64,000 nucleotides of DNA from Candidatus Epilinea brevis (GTDB lineage Bacteria > Chloroflexota > Anaerolineae > Epilineales > Epilineaceae), in the NCBI GenBank assembly GCA_016710785.1, contig JADJUE010000003.1, positions 434,001 to 498,000 on the forward strand. Direction: 5' to 3'. The notes under the pieces were generated by a model. The model saw only the letters and a program-made list of their open reading frames with translations. It was not told the DNA's origin and searched no databases. Each line of letters begins with the position of its first letter. Within the stretch, counting starts at the first letter, position 1. Positions 16,340 to 25,200 of the stretch are shown in pieces. The position numbers and the translations under genes are program-made.

Positions 16340-18787
16340 ATGCGAACGCGATTGTTTGGGGCTCTGACCCTGACCCTGGTGGTCCTCGGCCTGGCCCTCC
16401 CTCTGCCCGGCCGATCCGCCCCGATTCCCGGCTATCGCCTGGAGGCCGTCTGGCCTGCGGCAGCGCATGGGCTGCCGGCGCCCATGGCCGTCGCCGCCGG
16501 CCCGGATGGTCGCGTCTGGCTGCTGGACGGCTCAAACGGGCAGAAGACGCGCAGCCTGGTGGCCCTCTCGCCGGAAGGGCAGAAGGTGGAGACCCGCCCC
16601 GCGCCGCCCGATGCCCTGGATCTGGCCCCGGAGCCGGGCGGCGACATCTACCTGGGCTCGGCGGCCAAGTCGCCGCTCTACCACCGCAGCATCGGGCGCT
16701 ATCCGGCCAGCGGCACCCCCGTCTGGAAGCAGCCTGAGGAGGGCGCTTCCGGAACCGGATTGGGGGCCACCGCTGGACGCGTCTTCCTCACCGACCCGCT
16801 CAAGACCAAATACAAGGAGAACAAGCCCTCCGGCGGTATCCGTTGGCGCGGGCGGGCGGATGGACGGGTCTCCGGGGTGATGGTGCCGCCGGGCGCCGCG
16901 ATCGGCTTCCCGTCGGATGTCGATGTGGCTCCGGACGGCACGCTTTTTGCCACCGACCTCCTGGGTGACGCCGTCTTCACCTGGGCGCCGCCATACCTGC
17001 CCAATGACTTCGCCCGTTGGAGCCTGATCGAGAACAGCGGCCCCTGGCGCATCAGCGTCGGCGCCCAACCGGACGGCGCGATCCTGGTGGGCGTCCTCTT
17101 CTCCGATGGCCTGATCCATGTGCACCGGCCGGACGGCGAGCTGGTCGCTCGCTTCGCCGTGCCCGGCGAGCCGCTGGACCTGGCCATGGATCGCCGCGGT
17201 TGGATCTATGTGCTGGACGACGAGACCGGCAACATCCGGGTCTTCGCCCCCGGAACGCCCCCGACGCCGACGCCGGTACACGCCGACCCGCCCAAAGGTC
17301 CCCAGTCCTGCGAAGTGCGCGGCAGCCGGACGCTCAGCCCGACGGTGGTGGACCGCTGCGGCAAGGTACAGGTCACCCTGAAACTCGATGCCGTCTGTCC
17401 TCCTGGCGCAGTCAGGGGCGCCGACGTCATCCTGGTCATCGATACCTCCGGCTCCATGGACCAGTACGGGCGCATGCCGGGGGCCAAGGCCGCCGCCGCC
17501 CGCTTCCTGGCCGGACTGGACCTCCGCTACCATCGGGTGGGGGTGGTCACATTCGCCAAGGTCGCCCGGGTAGCCCAGCCCGCGACCACGGACCGGGCCC
17601 TGCTGGACGCCGTGGTGGCCGGGCTCAAGACGGAAGGCGCCGGCACCAACATCCACGCCGGCCTCCGCACCGCCGCCGACCATCTGCGCGACGCCGGCCG
17701 GCCCGACGCCCTACCGGTGATGATCCTGCTGAGCGATGGCGAACCCGACTATCCCTTCGCCCCTGAACCGGTCACCGCCGCCCTGGCTGCGGCTGAACGG
17801 GCCCGCGCGCGCCGCACCTACATCGTCACCGTGGGTCTGGGCAAGTTCATCGACTCGCTGCTCCTGGAGGGCATCGCCAGCTCTTCGCAGGACTTCTATT
17901 ACGCCCCGGATGTCGTCGACCTGCAGCGCATCTACGACAATATCCTCAAAGTGGTGGCCGGGCTCAACGTTACGGACATGGTCATCGAGGACCGGCCCGA
18001 GTCACCCTTGGTGCGCTACATGGCCGGCAGCGGCGCGCCTCCGCCTCTGATGGTGGGCGACACCCTCACCTGGAACCGCCCGGCGCTGCCGGAGGGCGGG
18101 TTGACTTTCAGCTACACCCTGCAAGCCGCCCTGCCCGGCAGGGGCCCGGCCGGCCGCGCCAAGGTGCGCTACCTGGACGCCGACGGCACGCGGCGCAGCT
18201 ACAGCTTCCCGGAGCCGCAGCTTGAGGTGCGCTTGCCGGTCGCGACCCTCGCACCGGGAGCGACGCCGACGCCCGGCTCCGGCCCCGCCCCCACCGCCAC
18301 CCTCCCAACGGCGCCCACGCCGCAGCCCTGTCCGGGCGGAGCCTCCTACACGCTGGCCATCGAGTCCTGGGTGGATTCCGTGGGTGTGGGCGGCTACCGC
18401 TGCCCCGGCTGCAACGCTGTCTGGGACAGCGGCGACTATCCCGGCCGCTACAGCCGCGCCCTGCGTCCGCTGGAACTGCCCACCTTCATCGTGCGCAGCG
18501 CGGACGGAAGCGTCCTGTGGGTGGGTCAACCTGGCGCCCAGGCCGGCGGCCCCCCCTCCGCCCAGGTCAGGCTCTGCGTCCCCCCGCCCTACACCGTGAC
18601 GATGGCCCGCCTGCCCGGCGGCTACCTGTCCTGCCCCAACAGCCCGCAGGAGCGATCGGTAGGCTCCTCAGACCTGGGCTCCGCCCGCCAGGCCGTGCTG
18701 CGCTTCCCGTACTGGCGCGGCTGCAAGGGGCTTCCCTCCCCCGAACCCGTAACCAGCCCCACCCCCCTCTCGGCCTGCCCTGAATGA
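16340..18787 (+). CDS. Secreted propeller protein with one VWA domain and cysteine-rich tail
   Basis: 815 aa. A signal peptide spans 1-26 (RLFGALTLTLVVLGLALPL, cleavage near GRSA). NHL-like blades such as PDGRVWLLDG and RRGWIYVLDDETGNIRVF cover about 40-305. A short Pro/Thr linker leads to an Ig-like strand block and a VWA with intact DTSGSM MIDAS (about residue 370) and the later LLSDGEP aspartate. A beta domain and a Pro/Thr linker follow. The final ~140 residues hold several cysteines (CPGG, CPGC) and resemble no family I know. It lacks the second terminal VWA seen in its paralogues. It is followed at once by the next VWA gene and is probably cotranscribed with it. Confidence 0.8.
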   Translation: MRTRLFGALTLTLVVLGLALPLPGRSAPIPGYRLEAVWPAAAHGLPAPMAVAAGPDGRVWLLDGSNGQKTRSLVALSPEGQKVETRPAPPDALDLAPEPGGDIYLGSAAKSPLYHRSIGRYPASGTPVWKQPEEGASGTGLGATAGRVFLTDPLKTKYKENKPSGGIRWRGRADGRVSGVMVPPGAAIGFPSDVDVAPDGTLFATDLLGDAVFTWAPPYLPNDFARWSLIENSGPWRISVGAQPDGAILVGVLFSDGLIHVHRPDGELVARFAVPGEPLDLAMDRRGWIYVLDDETGNIRVFAPGTPPTPTPVHADPPKGPQSCEVRGSRTLSPTVVDRCGKVQVTLKLDAVCPPGAVRGADVILVIDTSGSMDQYGRMPGAKAAAARFLAGLDLRYHRVGVVTFAKVARVAQPATTDRALLDAVVAGLKTEGAGTNIHAGLRTAADHLRDAGRPDALPVMILLSDGEPDYPFAPEPVTAALAAAERARARRTYIVTVGLGKFIDSLLLEGIASSSQDFYYAPDVVDLQRIYDNILKVVAGLNVTDMVIEDRPESPLVRYMAGSGAPPPLMVGDTLTWNRPALPEGGLTFSYTLQAALPGRGPAGRAKVRYLDADGTRRSYSFPEPQLEVRLPVATLAPGATPTPGSGPAPTATLPTAPTPQPCPGGASYTLAIESWVDSVGVGGYRCPGCNAVWDSGDYPGRYSRALRPLELPTFIVRSADGSVLWVGQPGAQAGGPPSAQVRLCVPPPYTVTMARLPGGYLSCPNSPQERSVGSSDLGSARQAVLRFPYWRGCKGLPSPEPVTSPTPLSACPE

Positions 18788-18807
18788 GCGTCCCTGTGGA
18801 GTTCCCC

Positions 18808-21800
18808 ATGTCCCTGCTCACACCCGTCCGACGCCGCGCGCCCTTCTGGCTCCTCGGACCGGCCTTCCTGGCCATCGGCCTGACCGGCGGCGCGATGCGG
18901 GCCTCGGCGCAGGGGCTGCCCACCGAGGCCTACCGCCGCCTGGCGGCTTGGACCTCGGTGAGCGATCCCAAGGCCTCCGGCCGCTTCAGAGGCCCAGAGG
19001 GCCTGACCGGCCTCCCGGACGGGCGCATCCTGGTGGCCGATCGCGGCCTGGGCGCCATCCATGTCCTGGACGCTTCGGGCCGAGGCCTGGCGCTATGGGG
19101 CGGCGACGGCAGCCTGGGCACGCCCAGCGACCTGAGTGTGGCGGGCGGCCTGGCGTACGTGGCCGACCCCGAGGGCGGCAAGGTCCACCTCCTGGATACG
19201 GCCACCGGCCGACTGATCGGCAGCTGGCCGGTGAGCGGCCGGCCCAGCAGCCTGGCCTGGCATCCCGCCCTGAAACGGCTCTACGTGTCGCGGCCGGGCG
19301 CGCGCGACGTCCTGGTGCTGGACGAAAGCGGCCTGGAGGTGGGCCGCTGGACGGCAGACAACACGGCGGTGCGCGACCCGCGCGGCATCGCCGTGGGGCC
19401 TGACGGCCGGGTCTATCTCTGCGACCTGGGCGACGGACAGGGCGCCAACGTGCGCATGCATGACGCCGACGGGCTGCTGCTGGGCGCCCTGCCGGTGGAG
19501 CTCGACGGCACCACGCAGGCCCCTCTTGACGTGGCTGTGGACGATGACGGCGACGTCTATATCGTCACCGACCTGACCCTGACGCGCTACCACGGCATGG
19601 ACGTGGTGGCACCGCCAGAGCGCATCCCGGGCGGGCGCGGCGTGGGCGTGGGTCCGGGCAGCGGCCTGGTGATGAGCGTGCAGGACTTCCGGCTGGGTTT
19701 CACCGGCATCATCAGCTTCGCGGACCGCCGTGCGGCCATCCTCCAGACGCGCCGATGGGGCGGACCCTTCGCCCCCCTGGGCACCATCGAGGGGCCGCGG
19801 CGCATCTCGGGCAACGCCCAGAACCGCTTCTTCTTCCTGGACCGCTGGCCGCGGGTGCAGGGCTACGATCCGGATGGCCTGCCGCAAAGCCAGTTCGCCG
19901 TCGGCGGCCTGCACGACATCGCGGCCGGGGGTCGCGGCTCCGCCTTCACCATCGATGGCCGCTTGCTGCGCTATTGGGCCGAGAACGGCAACCTGCTCTG
20001 GGAATGGCTACCGCCCGGCGCAGACCCCAGCCAAGGCAACCCCTACAGCTGGCTGACTGTCGTCGACAGCTTCGACCTGGCCGGTGTCGGCAATTCGGTC
20101 CTGCTCTTCGACATGGGCGACCAACGGCTGTATGTGGTGGACTTCAGCGGCAACCCCGTTGCCGAATGGGCCATCTCGGCGCCCGATGGCTTCACCTCGG
20201 TGATCGACGCCGCCCTGGCCGAGGACCGGGTCTACCTGCTCAACCGCAGCACCAGCCGGCTGGAAGTCCGCCGTCTATCCGACGGCGCCCTGCGCGACAG
20301 CTGGATTCCACCCGGCTCACCCAGCCGTATCGACGTGGCCCCGGACGGCAGCGTCTTCGTCCTGATTCGCGAAGGCTGGGTGCTGAAGTACGCGCCGGAC
20401 AAGAGCCTCCTCGCCGCCTGGCCGGTCGACGACGTGGCCGAGCGCGCCGAGCGCGCCGCCGACCTGGCGGTGGGACCAAGCGGACGGGTGGCCGTCGCCC
20501 TGGAAGGGACAGGCGGCGAGGACCATGGTCAGGTGGTGGTCTTCGCTCCGGATCCCGCCGGCACGCCGCCCAAGCTCCCGACCTTCGCCGACCGCTGCCG
20601 CCTGACGCCGGACAAGACCGCCGCCCCGGCGCAGGTGGAGTTGGGCCAGTCGGTAGAGGTGACGCTCAGCATCAGCGGCGACTGCCCCCTGGCCGACGGC
20701 CGCTCCGACATCCTGCTGCTGGTGGATACCTCGGGCTCCATGGCCGGGGCCAAGATGGGCGCGGCGCGCACAGCGGCCCTGGAGTTCGTCGGTCAGTTGG
20801 ACTACAGCCGCAACCAGGTGGGCTTGATCACCTTCGCCTCGGAGGCGGCCCTGGTGCAACCGCTGACCAGCAACCCGCGCCAACTGCTGCGCGCCATCCC
20901 GGATCTGGGCGATGACGGCGGTACCAACATGCTGGCCGCGATGCAGATGGCCGACGCCGAGCTCTTCGGCGACCGCGGCCGGCGGGACGCACGCAAGGTC
21001 ATCATCCTGCTCACCGACGGACGGCCCAACAGCGGCGCGGGCGAGATGCTGGCCACGGCCGCCACCTACCGCGCCGCCGCAAGTGTCGACATCTATGCCG
21101 TCGGGCTGGGTCTGGACGTCGACAGCTTTTTCTTGAAAAGCATGGTCACCGCACCGGCCTACTACTTCGAAGCCCCCAGCGAATATGAGCTGACCCGCAT
21201 CTACGACGTCATCGCCCGCCGGGTGCGGGCCTCGCTGCTGATGGAGGAGGTCACGGTCACCGACGTCCTGCCCGCGGACATGGAGCTGCGCGCCAATTCG
21301 GCCCAGCCGCCGGCCACCTACGACCCGGCCACCCGCACCCTACGCTGGCAGCTGACCAGCGTCTCGCCGGGCGGCATGGTCCTGCGCTACCGCGTCAGCC
21401 CCCGGCAGACAGGTCGGCGACCGACCAATGTGCGCGCCGAGGCCCTCTACCGCGACGGTCTGGCCCAGAGCGGGCAGCTGGTCTTCCCGATCCCGGAGGT
21501 CGAGGTGACGGGTCGTGAGCTGTACCAGGTCTTCATGCCCATCCTCATGAAGCAGAAATGCCCCGAAGCGCGCACGGATGCGGTGCTGGTCATCGACAGC
21601 TCCTCGAGCATGAAGGAGACGCCGGCGGGCGGCAGCATGACCAAGCTGGACGCTGCCATCCGCGCCGGGCGCGTCTTCGTGGACCAGTTGAAGCTGCCGG
21701 AGGACCGCGTGGCCTTGGTGGCCTTCAACAGCGAGGCCACCTTGGTGCAGGAACTCAGCGGCGACCGCTTCGCCCTCGCCGGTGCCTTCGACCGCCTGCC

Positions 21801-22122
21801 CTCCGGCACGGGCACGCGCATCGACCTGGGTCTGGCCAAGGCACTCGAGGCCCTGGGTCGCCGGGATCCCGACCACATCCCCACCATCATCCTGCTCACG
21901 GACGGCCGCCAGGCGGACAACAACGCCGCGGCGGTGCTGACGCAGGCAAAGGCCGCCACGGCGGCCGGCGTTACCGTTTTCACCATCGCCCTGGGCGACG
22001 ATGCGGATCGCGAGCTGCTGCGCATCGTGGCCGGCCGCGACAGCCGCTTCTTCGACGCGCCGTCGGAGCAGGCCCTGGCGGAGATCTACAAGAGCATCGC
22101 GCGGTCCATCCCCTGCCAGTAG
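18808..22122 (+). CDS. Secreted NHL-propeller protein with two intact VWA domains
   Basis: 1104 aa from the ATG at 18808, chosen because GGAG lies six bases upstream; an ATG at 18784 overlapping the previous stop (ATGA) would add eight residues. The signal peptide includes WLLGPAFLAIGLTGG with cleavage near ASAQG. A propeller fills about 30-580. The first VWA (DTSGSM, about 635) is followed by a DUF11-like domain (VTDVLPADMELR...), the motif VFMPILMKQKC and a last VWA (DSSSSM) that ends IPCQ. Both MIDAS sites look able to bind metal. It is the clearest full-length member of the paralogous set at 7845, 11865 and 16340. Surface display is likely; its partners are unknown. Confidence 0.82.
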   Translation: MSLLTPVRRRAPFWLLGPAFLAIGLTGGAMRASAQGLPTEAYRRLAAWTSVSDPKASGRFRGPEGLTGLPDGRILVADRGLGAIHVLDASGRGLALWGGDGSLGTPSDLSVAGGLAYVADPEGGKVHLLDTATGRLIGSWPVSGRPSSLAWHPALKRLYVSRPGARDVLVLDESGLEVGRWTADNTAVRDPRGIAVGPDGRVYLCDLGDGQGANVRMHDADGLLLGALPVELDGTTQAPLDVAVDDDGDVYIVTDLTLTRYHGMDVVAPPERIPGGRGVGVGPGSGLVMSVQDFRLGFTGIISFADRRAAILQTRRWGGPFAPLGTIEGPRRISGNAQNRFFFLDRWPRVQGYDPDGLPQSQFAVGGLHDIAAGGRGSAFTIDGRLLRYWAENGNLLWEWLPPGADPSQGNPYSWLTVVDSFDLAGVGNSVLLFDMGDQRLYVVDFSGNPVAEWAISAPDGFTSVIDAALAEDRVYLLNRSTSRLEVRRLSDGALRDSWIPPGSPSRIDVAPDGSVFVLIREGWVLKYAPDKSLLAAWPVDDVAERAERAADLAVGPSGRVAVALEGTGGEDHGQVVVFAPDPAGTPPKLPTFADRCRLTPDKTAAPAQVELGQSVEVTLSISGDCPLADGRSDILLLVDTSGSMAGAKMGAARTAALEFVGQLDYSRNQVGLITFASEAALVQPLTSNPRQLLRAIPDLGDDGGTNMLAAMQMADAELFGDRGRRDARKVIILLTDGRPNSGAGEMLATAATYRAAASVDIYAVGLGLDVDSFFLKSMVTAPAYYFEAPSEYELTRIYDVIARRVRASLLMEEVTVTDVLPADMELRANSAQPPATYDPATRTLRWQLTSVSPGGMVLRYRVSPRQTGRRPTNVRAEALYRDGLAQSGQLVFPIPEVEVTGRELYQVFMPILMKQKCPEARTDAVLVIDSSSSMKETPAGGSMTKLDAAIRAGRVFVDQLKLPEDRVALVAFNSEATLVQELSGDRFALAGAFDRLPSGTGTRIDLGLAKALEALGRRDPDHIPTIILLTDGRQADNNAAAVLTQAKAATAAGVTVFTIALGDDADRELLRIVAGRDSRFFDAPSEQALAEIYKSIARSIPCQ

Positions 22123-22248
22123 GAGCAGGGCCAGCCGTGCCTGAGCGAAGCCCGCCCCGCGCCGACGGCCAATTTGCCGTAGCGCCCAGCGGGCGGCATC
22201 GTTCTGATCCTGGCGTACGGCATTCACCCAACCAAGGACAGCTGTCCC

Positions 22249-25200
22249 ATGGCGCGTTCCCGCTTCTCCATGTCTGCCCACGGCCGGATGTTCGGGCAGG
22301 GGCAAGGCATGCCGAGCCCCTTCGTCCTCGTCTTCTGCCTGCTGACCGGCTTCGCCCTGCTGCCGCTGCGCGCCTCCCAGGCGCGGCCGCTGGCGCCGGG
22401 CGCCTCGTCGGGCCTGCTGCTCAACGAGGTGGACTACATCCAGCCCGCCGACAAGCGCGGCGTGGACTTCGTCGAACTGCTGAACGCGGGGACGCAGGCG
22501 ACAAGCATGGCCGGACATCGCCTGGCGACGGTCGACAGCCAAGGCAAGGAGCTGGCGAGCTATGACCTGCCTCCCTTCAGCCTGGCGCCGGGCGAGTACT
22601 TCGTGGTCTGCGGCATGGACTTCGTTCCCAACTGCGATTGGGTCGCCGCCGACAGCGAGGACATCCTGCCCGGTCTCGGCGATGGCCGCACCGCATTTGC
22701 CATCGGCCTGCTGACGACGCCGCTGCGCGGCGGGCCGGCCATGCTGGTCGATTCGGTCAGCTATGAGGGCTCGGTGCCCGATGGCCCACCCGGCGGCGGC
22801 GCCTGGACAGAGGACGAGGGCGTAAACCCCGCCGACACGAGCACGGGCGAGACCTACCTGGGCATCTCCCGCCTGCCCGACGGACGGGACACGGACAAGA
22901 ACAGCGGCGACTTCAAGCCGGCCTGCGCCACGCCGGGCCTGAAGAACAACGCCTCGTCCTCTGACTGCCAGGCGGCACCGCAACTGCGGTCGCTGGTGAT
23001 CAATGAGGCCGACATCGACCAACGGGGAACGGACACAGAGGAATTCGTCGAGCTGAAGAACATCTCCGGAAAGCCGATGGATCTCGGACGCTTCAGCCTG
23101 CTGGGCATCGACGGCAACGGCGGCCTCTACCGCCGGGTGGACCTACCGGACCAGATGCTGCCGCCTGGCGAGCATTATGTGATCTGCCCGGCCAACGGGC
23201 AGGTGGCCAACTGCGACCTGGCCATCCAGCCCGCCGAAGACCAGTGGCAGGGCATCGATCCGGATCAGCTGCCGGCGGCCATCGCCCTCGTCAAGCGCGA
23301 TACGATGGAGCAGGACCTGGACATCCTGGTGGACAGCCTGAGCTATGGCACGACGGTCCCCGGCGGGCCTACCGCCGGCGGCAGTTGGACGGAGGGATCG
23401 GCAGCCAGTCCGGCGGACAACCTGGGGCTGATCAGCCTCGGGCTCTCGCGCAGCCCGGACGGCGGCGACACCGACGACAACCTGAAGGATTTCAAGCTGC
23501 GTTGCGCGACGCCGGGGCAGACCAACGGCAGCCTGGTGACCGGCTGCGTCCGGCCCGCTCAGCTCCCAGGTCTGGTGGTCAACGAGCTGGACTACACCCA
23601 GAACGGACCGGACACGGAAGAATTCGTCGAGATCAAGAACCGCTCCGGCCAGCCGATCGACCTGGGCCAGCACGACCTGGTGCTGGTGGACGCCAAAGGC
23701 AGCCCCTACAACGCCCAGGTGCGCCTGGATTCGCGCCTCCTGCCCCCGAACGGCTATCACGTGATCTGCAACGTCGGCAGCGCCCTGGTCAATTGCGACC
23801 AGTACGCTCTCCTGGAGCAGGACGGCCTCCGGGACCGGGACGCCGGCCAGCCCTTGGCCGCGGTGGCCATCCTGCGCAATCCGACCACGGACCCGCGCGA
23901 TGACATACTGGTGGACACGGTCAGCTACGAAGGCGATGTGCCGGGCGGCCCCGACACCGGCGGGACCTGGACTGAAGGCAGCGGCGCCGCGGTACTCGAC
24001 CCGCCGGCCAACCCCTTCGTGAGCATCGCCCGCCTGGTCGACGGCATCGACACGCAGTCCAACAAGAGCGACTTCAAGCAGGGCTGCAGCAGCCCCGGCT
24101 ACGTCAACAGCCCCCGGCCGCAGACGGGCGCTCCCTGCGACGGTCCGGTTCAGGTGACCGCAACCCCCTCGCCCACCACGGCCGCCAGCGACACGCCGAT
24201 CCCCTCCCGCACGCCCCTGCCCAGCGCGACGCCGACTGCGTCGGCCAGCCCCATCCCGCCGGCGACGGCCACGCCCGGCGCCGGCGACCCGCCGACGAAG
24301 ACCCCTGAGCCGTCGGCCTCGCCGGCCACGAACGAGCGCAGCTACAAGGTGGACACAGTCGCCAACGCCCCGGACCGCGCTCCCGGCGACGAGGTATGCC
24401 TGGATCGCAACAACGCCTGCTCCCTGCAGGCCGCCTTGGAGGAGGTCAACGCGGACAAGCGCCCGGGCACGATCCGCATCCACTTCGCCGGTGGCCTGGG
24501 GCCGATCGCCGTCCCCTCCGGCCAGAGCCTGCCCCCGCTGGGACGCGACGGGATGATCCTGGATGGGGCGGGCGCTTTCACGGGCGCGGCGTCAGCGGCG
24601 CACGCAGTCTCCCCGGCCCAGACGGTGCCCACCTGTCAGGCGTCTCAGGAGTTGACGGGTGCGGGCAGCGGGGTGGGCCTGACGGTCGCGGCCGGCCAGG
24701 TGGCGGTCATGGGCCTCAAGATCTCGGGCTTCGGCACGGGCATCCTGGTGTCCTCGGCGGTGGCGGGCCTGCGCATCGGCTCCGACGGCGATGGCGCGCG
24801 GGACGATGCGGAATGCAACGCCATCTGGGACAATCGCGCCGCACAGGTGCAGATCGAAGGCGCCAAGCAGGTCTGGGTGACGGGCAACTTCATCGGCATC
24901 CAGGCGAACGGTGATCCGGGCGCCCTTGCCCGCACAGGTGCGGGGGTGCTTCTGGGCGGCGGGGCCACGGGCAACGTGGTGGGCGCGCTCAGCGGCCGGG
25001 CGCTGAAGCCGGGCCGCGGCAACCGCATCCAGAACCTGGACTCGGGCATCCTGGTGACGGGCCGCACGACGGAGGGCAATGCGATCGCCGGCAACCTGAT
25101 CGGCCCGGCCGCATCGGGGCGCTGGGAGCGCTACGCCAACGTGACGGGCATCCGCCTGGAGAGCGCCGCGCGCGGCACGCTGATCGGCGGCGCGGCGGAC

